A stretch of DNA of 64,000 nucleotides from Dimorphilus gyrociliatus (Eukaryota; Annelida; Polychaeta; Dinophilidae), in contig CAJFCJ010000052.1 of NCBI GenBank assembly GCA_904063045.1, positions 28,110 to 92,109 on the forward strand, written 5' to 3'. This document shows positions 12,001 through 21,175 of this stretch, piece by piece. Within the stretch, counting starts at the first letter, position 1; every line of letters begins with the position of its first letter. The translations under genes and the position numbers were made by a program. The notes beneath the pieces are model-generated. The model searched no databases. It saw only the letters and a program-made list of their open reading frames with translations, and was not told where the DNA came from.

Positions 12001-15000
12001 AACTTTATAGCATTCCAGATTTTGCATATGCAAACCATGCTGATCAAAACAATTATTATGGGACTTGCAAAAGATTTTTCAACATTATTGATAAGTAGGT
12101 CATTCTATTTAGATTTTTTTTTTATAAAATACTTTTCTATTTTCTTTCTTAGACTTTTAACAAAGAATTCTGTAAAAAACGATATCAGATATTTTTATCC
12201 TACAAAGTGTAGATTGACCTATGATATAGGCTATAATTTGAGAAATAGAATGTATGCACCATATAATGACTTAGCAGTTTGTGAGAATATCTCGTGTTTT
12301 CCGGGAGAGTATCGATGTAAATATTTTGCATATTGTATATCAATCGAGCAAATATGTGATGGAAAAAATCACTGTTGGTATGGAGATGATGAATCTGGAT
12401 GTGGTCAGATACTTTATCTAAAAATTCTTTATTACAAATTTTAAATTCTATCCCATTTTTTTCATAAATAGATCAATATTTTCCAGCTGGATATTTTAAA
12501 TGTAAAAATGAAAGTAAATTCATTACAACAAATAAAGTTTGTGACAATACTTTGGATTGTCAATTGAAAAATGATGAAAACTTTTGTCCAAAATCTTATA
12601 AATGTCCTTTAAATTGTATTTGTACAAATTACGCAATGGCGTATTGTTCAAATGTATCAAAAACTCAATTTATTATTGATTTAAAAAATGATTTTCAAAA
12701 AAACATTTGTTTTAAAATTCTTGAAATTAGAAATATTTATTCTTTAAAATTTCAATTATCCTCAATTTTCATAATGAAATTAATAATAGAAAATTCAACA
12801 ACTGTTCTTCCATTTGATGATAAATTTTTTGTACCAAATATTGTTTTTTTAACTTTGAGAAAAACAAATTTAAAAAATTTATATTTTGTTCAAAAATATA
12901 AAAAAAACTTACTTCAACATTTAGATTTGTCAAACAATCCTTTAGATGGTTTAAATAATATGTCATTCAGTGTCTTTCCTCAACTTATTTCATTGGATTT
13001 ATCAATTACAAATTTACGGATAATAACCATTTATACATTTCAAAATCTTTCAAAACTTGAAAAATTAAATTTATCATTGTCAAAAATTTATTCAATATCT
13101 TCCAAATCATTTTTATCCATGAGCGATATTAAAGAAAATGATGCTAATGGAATAGAATTGAATTATAAAACAATGAAATTATTTTGGAAAAGTTTTCCAA
13201 ATTTAACAACATTTTCAAGCGATTATTACGAAATATGTTGCTTTTTAAAAAATCTCAACAAAACGGCTACAAATCTTAATTGTTTACCAAAATCATCAAA
13301 ACTTTTTTCGTGTAAAATATTACTTGGAAGTAGAGTAGTGTCATTTCTGTATAGAATAGTAGCAGTATGTTGTATTATTCAAACAACACTGTTATTCGGT
13401 TTCCGGATATATAATTATCATAGATTTTCTCAAATATTCAATTTATCTTCATCATTCCATCATGCAATTTCAACATTATGCCTTTTAGTGATTATTTATC
13501 AAGATATTATATTTAGGGATGAGTTCTATAAGTATTATAATCATTGGAAAAATCATTCTCTGTGTTCAGTTATTGGAGTTGTTATGACATTTTCAATTAT
13601 TTTAAATTCTGGAAATAATTTGCTTGTTAGTTTAGATCAATTTTTAAATGTCTATTCTCCATTTAAGAAAATATTAACAAATAAATTAGTCCTATGTGCA
13701 TTTATTTTTAACTATATATTTTCATTGGCGTGTTCAAGCTTTCCAATTGTTTTTTATCCAGTAAGCCTTTAAAAATAGAAATATGGCTATCAACTTTAAA
13801 ATTGTTTCTATATAGATTTTTTACTTTTTCAGATATTCTATTCAAAAACACCAATTTGTTTAAATTTAATTATGTATGATAATAGCTTGAATGATTGGTT
13901 TTTTGTTTATTTTAACTATGGTGTAATACTATTTGTTGAAAATGCATTATTATCTATTTTCTACATTATAATATTTAAAATAATACTGAAATCTGATTCT
14001 CAATTTAGTAACAGTACTTCAAAAAAAAGAAACATTTCAATGTCACTTCTTATTGGTGTATTTTTAAATTCATTTTTTTGGTGTTTTTTAACAATAACAG
14101 GTTAAAAAGTATTTCAAAATTGGAAATATAACATAATGTAATTATATATTTTCAATCATCAAAATTAGTTTTAATTAGAAAACTATTCTTATTCAATTTG
14201 ACCTATATTGAAAATTTATTAATAGTTGTTCTCGTGATTATATTTTCATATTTTATAATTCCATTTTGCTTTTCAATTAATGAATGGCAAGAAATTGTTG
14301 CAAAGAGATGTCAAAGAAAATACGAAATGAAACTTAAATTAGATGAACATGTTCAAACAGAAATTTTGAAAACATGTAATAAACACATTAGCCATCCATT
14401 TATCAATTCTATATATTTTAAACTTGAATGATTTTTTCTCAGCTATTAGTATACTGGTTGAAGAAACAAAATATTCTGTCATGCCATTTGCTGAATCGAC
14501 TAACATTTTAAAATTCACTTTTCACAAAGATCATTTCTCTAAATTCAGATATTTCTATTGTTTTAAATCTGTTACAATTGCAATTGACTATTTACACAAA
14601 AAATATATTTCTCTAGATGGAAAAATTGATTGTCAATATATTTTTTACGAAGTAAATTATTTGTTCCTCAACAAATTTAGCTTTTGATCATTTCAATATT
14701 AGGCCAGAAAATCTTAATAATGAAGAAAGTTTTATTGAAATGGTCAATTAACTGATAATTTTCACACATTCATGCATTCAACAAAATACTCTGATCATCT
14801 CTTTTTTCACTTAAAAGATTCTGAAATCTGGAAAATATAAATATTACCTAACGGCATGCAACAGTGTTGCTAAGGCAAACACCAATGAAAGTTCTGATAT
14901 ATATTCTCTTGGAAAATTTCTTAGAAAATTACTGCAACAACATCATTTATTGAAAAGATAAAATATTGCTCTTTTTTAAAAATACATATGTTTAAAAATT

Positions 15001-15118
15001 GAAAGTTTTGTAATATATAATTCACAATTTTTAGGATCAAGTCAAAAATGAGAACCAAAATTCTACCCTTGCAAGAATCTTATTTGATTTTAGAGAGCAG
15101 TTAAAGATTAAAAAAAAC
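7231..15118 (+). CDS. Receptor locus B: SRCR-CTLD-LDLa-LRR-7TM-kinase-like receptor
   Basis: Plus-strand multi-exon gene, the most complete of three paralogues. In order: signal peptide (7231), SRCR-like repeats (to about 9050), a C-type-lectin-like domain (about 9540-10140), LDLa modules (about 10650-12590), LRR N-cap and about five LRRs, an LGR/relaxin-receptor-type cysteine hinge, TM1-TM7 (13340-14280) and a cytoplasmic kinase-like domain (about 14280-15118). Introns are short. An inverted-repeat element lies in one intron (10195-10395). One-base frame changes are suspected near 7565 and in the kinase-like part near 14670, so the copy may be non-functional or carry sequence errors. LDLa-LRR-7TM receptors (RXFP/LGR type C) are a known animal class; the SRCR and lectin modules in front and the kinase-like tail are not part of it. 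Likely role: membrane receptor for an unknown ligand. Confidence 0.65.
9540..10140 (+). CDS. Locus B C-type-lectin-like domain
   Basis: One exon encodes VCYSIFGSNTFKSAIAVNEH then CKKRNLTTWDNLLQ and an EFLKN helix, the usual first half of a C-type lectin fold. A second part near 9990-10110 has EDICLEHY and later YFACQM, fitting the C-terminal disulphide half. Loci A and C have matching regions in the same place. The calcium-site motifs EPN/QPD and WND are not visible, so sugar binding is not implied. Confidence 0.45.
10195..10395 (+). mobile_element. Inverted-repeat element with telomere-like core, subfamily 1, 9-bp TSD
   Basis: A 201-bp element starting GGACACGACAG and ending CTGTCGACCCC, with terminal inverted repeats of about 28 bp (core GACAGAAAATGTCCACAAAT). 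The 9-bp direct repeat TTAATATTC flanks it exactly (10186-10194 and 10396-10404). The interior holds CCCTAACC repeats. It sits in an intron of locus B. A 9-bp duplication is typical of Mutator-like (MULE) transposition. Confidence 0.85.
10650..12590 (+). CDS. Locus B LDLa modules
   Basis: Four LDLa modules over several exons: CISISAVCDGVNDCPNGDDE (about 10730-10800), QLCDFVSDCNDKSDENFC (about 10850-10910), CISIEQICDGKNHCWYGDDE (about 12330-12390) and VCDNTLDCQLKNDENFC (about 12540-12590). A cysteine-rich exon at 10980-11175 (GKCERVL, ICQDKCFPSN) is probably part of the same chain. About 350 bp near 11640-12000 show no coding sequence. LDLa modules bind calcium and usually serve ligand binding or, in RXFP receptors, activation. 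Confidence 0.7.
12552..13772 (+). CDS. Locus B LRR, hinge and TM1-TM4
   Basis: One long open exon. It contains the LRR N-cap (YKCPLNCIC), LRRs with LQHLDLSNNPLDGLNNMSF, LISLDLSITNLRIITIYTF and LEKLNLSLSKI, and then a hinge with ICCFLKNL, LNCLPKSS and FSCKILL. That hinge has the cysteine pattern of LGR/relaxin receptors just before TM1. Hydrophobic helices follow: TM1 near 13340-13410, TM2 near 13460-13520, TM3 near 13560-13640 (ending SLDQFLNVYSPFKK in place of the usual ERW/DRY) and TM4 near 13690-13760. The frame ends in an intron after 13756. Confidence 0.8.
   Translation: MDCQLKNDENFCPKSYKCPLNCICTNYAMAYCSNVSKTQFIIDLKNDFQKNICFKILEIRNIYSLKFQLSSIFIMKLIIENSTTVLPFDDKFFVPNIVFLTLRKTNLKNLYFVQKYKKNLLQHLDLSNNPLDGLNNMSFSVFPQLISLDLSITNLRIITIYTFQNLSKLEKLNLSLSKIYSISSKSFLSMSDIKENDANGIELNYKTMKLFWKSFPNLTTFSSDYYEICCFLKNLNKTATNLNCLPKSSKLFSCKILLGSRVVSFLYRIVAVCCIIQTTLLFGFRIYNYHRFSQIFNLSSSFHHAISTLCLLVIIYQDIIFRDEFYKYYNHWKNHSLCSVIGVVMTFSIILNSGNNLLVSLDQFLNVYSPFKKILTNKLVLCAFIFNYIFSLACSSFPIVFYPVSL
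13833..14280 (+). CDS. Locus B TM5-TM7
   Basis: After a short intron, helices corresponding to TM5 (WFFVYFNYGVILFVENALLS) and TM6 (MSLLIGVFLNSFFWCFL) are encoded to 14105. A further exon from about 14179 holds TM7 (LLIVVLVIIFSYFIIPFCF). The classical NPxxY of TM7 is replaced here, whereas locus C keeps NPIIY. Exact splice phases around 14105-14179 were not resolved. Confidence 0.65.
14281..15118 (+). CDS. Locus B cytoplasmic kinase-like domain, probably a pseudokinase
   Basis: Directly after TM7 the chain continues INEWQEIVAKRC, with a possible helix-C glutamate in HVQTEILK. A hinge/helix-D region follows (NILKF, SVTIAIDYLHKK), then a helix-E and catalytic-loop region (QYIFYEVNYL, then after a one-base frame change DHFNIRPENLNN). 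After an intron comes KYKYYL and SSDIYSLGKFLRKLL, the clearest kinase signature (subdomain IX, D-x-YSLG). The loop HFNIRPENL corresponds to HRDLKPENI but lacks the catalytic Asp, and DFG is not present. A last exon (15033-15118) may finish the tail. Alternative: a fused kinase pseudogene; the locus C counterpart argues against chance. Confidence 0.55.
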
Positions 15119-15242
15119 ATAAAATAATATAGCCATTAATTCTAAATTGTTATCTGTTACATTAAGTGTTGTAATGATGTTTCATGTTTGCGAGAATATT
15201 TGTTACATATGAAATACGAAATTGTTTCTATTAATATTTATT

Positions 15243-15370
15243 GGGCAGTCCAAAAATTGGCCCACTACCTAGTGTTCAAGAAATTTTTAACCCTGACTTC
15301 TACCTGGAACATGATGCATTGATGAAAGTTGTTGATAAGTTAGGAGAAAAATTGATAGAACAATACACTT
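15243..15370 (+). other. Exon-like open fragment, unassigned
   Basis: An open stretch encodes LPSVQEIFNPDFYLEHDALM and a helical continuation up to a TAG near 15370. It has no visible start or splice donor and no family that I recognise. It could be the tail of locus B or an unrelated scrap. Confidence 0.2.
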
Positions 15371-15752
15371 AGAGACGCTGCATATACGTGTAACTGCTGT
15401 ACTTTTTTTATCGCAATTGTATTTGTCTTTTCCAATCATTTAGCAATTGCCCAAAGTACTCAAACAAATAGAACCTTTCAAGTTTGTCCTCAAGTAGTCT
15501 TAATAGATTTATAGGTTAATCAACTGTATTATTAAAATTTAAGATGTAAATAACACTATTTGTCTACAATTTGATAGAATTTTTTGCTGTACACTCTACC
15601 TACACATTGCTTATGCGAAACTAGATCAATACTGCTTATCTCTGTCAGTGCATCAGTACTGTGAGCATTGCTAGTGATACTTATCCAATTTACAACCAGC
15701 TGACAAAAATGAGCAGTACTGTCTACAAATCGAAATATATCTATTATCGCTC

Positions 15753-15990
15753 TAGGCAAACCTCAAAGTATATAAATCCTGGCTGTTTCATTCCAATCAT
15801 TTAATCTCAGTGTAATCATTAGAGAAGATAATTTGGAAACAAGCCTCTACTCTTTAACATTGGATACCAATTTGGTAATTTGGCACCCTGCTATTTGAAC
15901 CATCTACTCTGCAATTGAACTTTCATATCGTTACTTGAATGAACCATTTAAATTAAATGTTTTGTTTACAATTGGTGTAGAATTATATAA
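15753..15990 (+). repeat. Diverged LTR fragment, same subfamily as 5756-6178
   Basis: Shares with the 5.8-kb copy the block from GGCAAACCTCAAAGTATATA through TTTGGTAATTTGGCACCCTG to the AATTAAATGTTT region, including private variants not found in the 58-kb LTR. The 5' part and the terminal CAGTACA are missing. Confidence 0.65.
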
Positions 15991-16259
15991 CTGTATTCTA
16001 AAGTAATGCTAGACCTGTTCACTAAGAGGGTTGATTCGGGACTGAATACTTGTTACTATCTATGGCCTGCTTTTATACAATTCCTTATCAGTTGTTTATG
16101 CCTTAGCTGTCAGCAACAAGAGTCTAACCCCAGATAAGGATTGTTCACAACAAACAGGGTCAAGGGTTATCAAATTATGCAATAGTGATGTAAGCAAAAA
16201 GGGAAAATAAGGGCAACAGCAAGAGTTTTAGGAATGGCACCATAATTAGCTAGTAACAT

Positions 16260-16480
16260 CTTGAAGTTTAAGCAGACAGAGCAAGACAATAGGGATGGTT
16301 GATAACCTCTGATGGTGTAATTGAAGTCTGGAGGATAGAGAGAAGGTTGAATGCCAAAACTACAGCTCCTTCATTATGGAAGATGTTCTTCCTGACATAG
16401 AAGAGATTGAGGAAAAAAAAACCTTTGGTAAGTGTATAAATGAAGATGCACTTCCCGAGTTCATTAGTCTATAATCTCCT
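16260..16480 (+). pseudogene. Tc1-like transposase fragment
   Basis: Broken frames give LITSDGVIEVWRIERR and SLWKMFF, matching the Tc1 family copy at 2810-3420 (LITSDGVFEVWRI, LLWKMFF). No ends are identifiable. Confidence 0.6.
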
Positions 16481-17005
16481 AATCATAGACTATACTCTAC
16501 TGTAAGATTGGTACTCATTTACTTAATACACGTAGTTGATGATCATATCGTTTGGCTCAATGGCCAACTTTTCTTATTATTACCATTGTAGACGTTACAT
16601 GCTTATATTTAAAATTATAGCTTTCATTCTTTTTCTTTCTCCGTGTTGAGCAAAGATCAATGCAATGGAGGATAGAATGACGACATCTAAAAAATTCAAT
16701 AGTGTCAATTACCAGAATTTCTGTAAAACATGATTGTTCCATTCTTACGGAGTAGGATTCTTTCTAAACTTCTATCATTCTTATTTTTTTAGATTTCCTT
16801 TTAAAGTTGCTTTATATCTAAAGTCTTAATATCATTATGTCATTATTTCTAAGTGTAGATATAGTTTAAAAACTATGCGAAAAAAAGAGATATAAATCAT
16901 GCATGATTTTTTTTATAATGGCTGAAATAGATATTTGAAAAGAAAATTTCACTATTGAAATAGCTTTATTGCTATTATTGAAATTAGTTATACAGATAAA
17001 TCGGG

Positions 17006-17212
17006 GGGGTCGACAGAAAACGTCCACAAATGAGAAATTTCAAGACAAAGATTTGGATTGAGAAATGGTTAGGCAGAAGAAAACAGCAACTGATTTGTAC
17101 TTAGGAGGCTCTCCTCTAAGGGTTAGGGGTAATGGAAAATGTTTGGTACTGCTAAGGGCTGGGTTAGGGTTAGGGTAAAAGCACTCATTTGTGGACGTTT
17201 TCTGTCGTATCC
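17006..17212 (-). mobile_element. Inverted-repeat element, subfamily 1, reverse orientation
   Basis: 207-bp copy of the 10195 element in the opposite orientation. It starts GGGGTCGACAGAAAACG and ends TTTTCTGTCGTATCC. The interior carries GGGTTAGGGTTAGGG. No convincing 9-bp duplication is visible (left flank within a G run). Confidence 0.8.
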
Positions 17213-17429
17213 AAATAAAGCAATAAAGTTAATAACATTATAACAAATGGCAATAAAAAAGTAAATATAAATTTTTAAATATAGTTCACTTTTTTCTTTT
17301 ATCAATGATTGTCCTTTTATTGTTAATACAAAATATTCAAATACTTTTTCAGTTATCATATTCCAGTGGAATATTAGAAAATGGTGGAAAGTATTCCAGG
17401 AAACTAATGATCATATTTAAGGATATTTA

Positions 17430-17616
17430 AAAGTTTTAATTGGAAAAAATTCTTATCGTGTTAATTATTTATGGAAAAGAAAACAATTTTCAAATGAAAT
17501 ATGTAAATTAATTGGATGCGATCATATTTATTCCGTGATCTACTCAACTGGTAGAAAAATTTTGGGAAAATTTGTCGACCTAGTTAATATTAATAACAAA
17601 TGCTGTTCAATGTAAG
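17430..17616 (+). other. SRCR-like exon fragment
   Basis: An open stretch encodes LWKRKQFSNEICKLIGCDHI and, near a possible splice donor, NNKCCSM. The FSNEICKLIGC core resembles the ICRxxGY block of SRCR domains in the three receptor loci. No neighbouring receptor exons were found, so it may be a shard of a fourth copy. Confidence 0.25.
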
Positions 17617-18237
17617 GTTAAATTCTTAAAATTTTAAAAAATATTGAAGAAAACCAATGTTCTCTTAGAAAACAATTTCATAATGAATTGTCAAGAGTTT
17701 TGTCTGAAGGTGCTACCCCATTGATTTTCATTATTAGCCTTTCCATATAAACTTAGACTTATTGATCTAAAACCATTTTGAAGGGTTGATGGAAGGTTAT
17801 AGAAAACTGCTTGGTCATTTTGAATAATAAATATTTTTCCTAGTGAATCTAATTTAGGGTATAAACAAGTATAAATCAGTTAGGCTTATTTTTTTTAGTA
17901 GATCCCTCTTTTTTGTCTATTAACTATAAAAAATTGAAAAGATTTGACCTAGTACCTTTTATAAATACTTGAACAATACTAAATCCAATACTCTTTGTGC
18001 TTGCAATTTAAATAGCTTCAACTTATATTCCGGTTTCTATGTATTTGTCACTATATTCAAAACATTGTTGATGTGTATGCTGTTCCAAATCCAAAAATTT
18101 TTCTAAACCGGAAGTTCACTTTACCTTGACCTTTGTAATAAATTTTGCGATGTGTTGCTTATATTATAAGAAAATGGAAAATTTAATTTAAAATTAAAAC
18201 TTTTAAAAATTGGACTAACCGATTCATAAGACAAAAT

Positions 18238-18466
18238 TTAATTGCCTTTCCATAAATCTTGAAAGATAAATTGTCCAATACAATCATTCTCACTACAAAG
18301 TGCTGACCATTCATAATTTATATTTATTAGACTGCTAAGTAAATCTAAGGCTTGTTGGCATGTAAACTTATCAAGTTGAGATGATGCATTACAATTAGCT
18401 CCATGTTCTAGAAGTGCAATACTAGTTAAATAATCCAAATCATGAATATCTTGTGAAATTTCTCTG
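18238..18466 (-). other. Ankyrin-like terminal exon fragment
   Basis: A minus-strand exon after an acceptor near 18467 encodes LDYLTSIALLEHGANCNASS and a helical continuation ending at a stop at 18238. The LLEHGAN core is the typical end of an ankyrin-repeat helix. Upstream exons could not be recognised, partly because repeats flank the region. Confidence 0.3.
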
Positions 18467-18729
18467 AAAACGAGAAAAGAGCAAGGATAGGCTAAATTTG
18501 TGTTTAAAACTAGATTTTTTTGAACTAACCTTTATAGGCATAAATCAATATCGAATTATATCCAGAATAATAAGAATCATATTGAATTGGTATGAAAGAT
18601 ATAGTTTTTAAATTATAATTATAGTTTAATTTTGGCAAAAAACATTCAATTCTCTCTTCTAAATCCAATTCTTAAAAATACGATTGTTCGTTTACAAGAC
18701 TGCATTTATATAGTTAGTTAGGACTTTTG

Positions 18730-18936
18730 GGATGCGACAGAAGACGTCCACAAATGAGTGCTTTTACCCTAACCCTAACCCAGCCCTTAGCTGTGCCTAA
18801 CCTTTTCCATTAGCCCTAACCCTTAGAGGAGACCCTCCTACGTACAAATCAGTTGCTGTTTTCTTCTGCCTAACCATTTCTCAATCCAAACTTTGGTCTT
18901 GAAATTTCTCATTTGTGGACGTTTTCTATCGACCCC
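18730..18936 (+). mobile_element. Inverted-repeat element, subfamily 1, 9-bp TSD with one mismatch
   Basis: 207-bp copy starting GGATGCGACAGAAGACG and ending TTTTCTATCGACCCC. It is flanked by GGACTTTTG (18721-18729) and AGACTTTTG (18937-18945), eight of nine positions identical. The interior carries CCCTAACCCTAACCC. Confidence 0.85.
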
Positions 18937-19353
18937 AGACTTTTGACATTTAAATTTAACTATATCTAGATAATCCAAAAATCAGATAATCCCTAATTGT
19001 CAGATCTAAACAAGCATAAATCAGCCTTTTCTATTCATCTACTAAACAATCAAAATATAATGGTCAAATAAGATCTTGTATTGAGTAATACTGACCTATA
19101 TTTTTGACACTAGATTTAGACAAAATATAATTTCATTTGTTGAATTCAACAATTAAGAATTGAAATATTCTAAAAAAAAAGTGTATTATAAGCACTTCAA
19201 ACTTTTCAAGCAACGCTATTGTTAACATTTTCAAAACACAATTGTATTTGGTCTAAAACAGAATTTCTAAAATTTACACGCAGAAAATTTTAATAGAAAT
19301 TTGTTTTAATCTAAATCTTTAAACCTTTGCTATTTCTACTTTTTTTATTTTTA

Positions 19354-20595
19354 TTAATCTAGTTCTAGTTTGTAGTTGTACAATTCGTGATAAACATCCA
19401 TACTTTCTCTAATAGCTTCCTGATAAATTTCCGGAAGATTCATTTCTTGCTCTTTTCCTTTTAGAGTATCTTCAAATTTCTTTGTAGTAATAAGATTTTT
19501 ACGCCACGGATGCCATTGTTTGCTAAAATTAATAAGATTTAAAAAAAGATTGTATTTTCAGATTTTGTCGTAGAATTTTTTTTAATAATATTTATTTTAC
19601 TTGTGAAGCTTTTGAAAACTTTTTGCTGATTCGTCCCATTCCACCATACTATCTTTATAGTCCATTCCGACCTTCTGACAGTACTTTTTGAGTATACCAA
19701 CTGAAATAATTAAATTAGTAAAAAAATAAGAAAATTTTCTATGTAACTTCAAAACACTATTTCTTTACCTGAATTATTGATTAAATCATCGGCTTCAATT
19801 ACTATTGGCTCATGTCCTAGAACTTTAGTAATGTGTTTAAAAAGTTCCATTAATTGTTTAAATCCAACTTCTGTCTTGTTGAAACTAGTCCAATCGGGGT
19901 CCTAAATAGTTATTCATACTAGGATTAATCTTCTATAACTAACTATTTAAAAGAAGAATATAACCTCTCCTTTCGTTATTATACCATGAAGTGATCTGAC
20001 AGTTTTATTTGGATTCCTAATGAGAAATGTGTGTTGAAATCCGTCTGGAATAGCATCGTATCTTCCTCCTAGCTGATAAGCCATATCTTTGATGAAAACG
20101 TATTTCTCTGAAATATGTAAGCATAGTTATATTAAGTAGTTACAAGAAACAGCATACCAGACGGTTCCTCTTCACATAATTCCTTACATTCTTTGAAAGT
20201 ATAACCTTCGTGTGAATTTTCTTCATATCTGCAAAAATATTTGTTGAATAATTTGAATGATTACACCTTAACAACTCAGTTATTTATAGCTAATTAGTAT
20301 TTTTTTACTAAAATGAAAAGAATATGTTAAAAATTTCTGGCATAAATATCAAGATACCTGTCGCTTTGTTTCTCAGATGAATAGTAGTAGCATGAAACAT
20401 ATGGTTCTAGTATAACCTGTTGAAATTGAAAATTAAATAAATCTTAAAATCTATCATTCTAATTAAACTAACTTTTGTATCATGTCTTGCAGCCATTGCT
20501 CTTGCAAATGCTGTTGAACATGATCTGGGTGTTGTCCACAGGAAAATTTTCTTCTTAGTACCTTCCGCCATTTCTGCTGAAGTCGTACTGAACAC
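19354..20595 (-). CDS. P-loop sulfotransferase-like protein, seven exons
   Basis: Intact minus-strand gene. Exons (high to low): 20473-20595, 20358-20416, 20158-20228, 19965-20107, 19769-19901, 19601-19700, 19354-19522. All junctions are GT-AG and the total is 798 bp, giving 265 residues in frame. The N-terminus KKIFLWTTPRSCSTAFARAM is the 5'-phosphosulfate-binding P-loop (PRSxST) of the sulfotransferase superfamily. FQHTFLIRNPNKTVRSLHGI is the matching 3'-phosphate-binding R-x-P strand. The subgroup resembles the small cytosolic proteins often annotated as branched-chain-aminotransferase-like or sulfotransferase-family; the substrate is unknown. An alternative start is the internal ATG at 20571. 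No signal peptide or TM segment. Confidence 0.8.
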
Positions 20596-20639
20596 AGCGT
20601 TAGTGTTAAAAATAAACTTGACAATGCAATCTAAGCCAT

Positions 20640-21170
20640 TTTAGAATAATTTATTTAAATTGTATATCCCCTTCGTTGTATTGTATTTTGCAAGACTTTT
20701 TAAGGATCCATGTAATAGGCAACCATTGTTAACAAATCGTTTGATCAATTTACTAAAGTATTCACCAAAAATGGTCTCAATAAATAAAAAGAAAACATGT
20801 TTTCTATTGATTAAGATAGGCGAATTGGACATGTTAAAAAATCAGAACATATGAAACTTAAAAATTTACTTGATATTTTGGGAGCTAACAATGCAACGTT
20901 GAAAATTGGGTCAAAATCTACTCGTTTTTGTCAGTTTACCAAATCAATTTTTGCTCAATACTAATTCATTACTACTTATTTGTATTTAATGATTTATTCC
21001 ATAGGTGGCGAAATGAGGGATATTTGATAGATGGAGTTTTTAGAGCAATTTGACAGGAAAAAATGAATAATAAGAATTACAAATATTTAAATATTAATAT
21101 ATTGATTAAGTAAAAAGAAGCATTATAACAAGAATGATTGACAACAGTGTAACAACATTAAAGAATAAAG
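20640..21170. other. Gap between sulfotransferase gene and MULE copy
   Basis: No recognisable gene. A minus-strand stretch near 20850-20940 is briefly open (FDPIFNVALLAPKISSKFL) but has no start or family match that I can support. Confidence 0.3.
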
Positions 21171-21175
21171 GTACT

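Noticed and set aside
13340-14280. Locus B 7TM as an ordinary glycoprotein-hormone receptor
   Set aside because: The hinge is LGR-like, but the LDLa modules and short LRR set fit the relaxin/type C group better, and the SRCR, lectin and kinase-like parts do not belong to hormone receptors.
20641-20854. Overlapping plus- and minus-strand frames of about 63 codons
   Set aside because: No start context, splice sites or family similarity; consistent with chance in AT-rich sequence.
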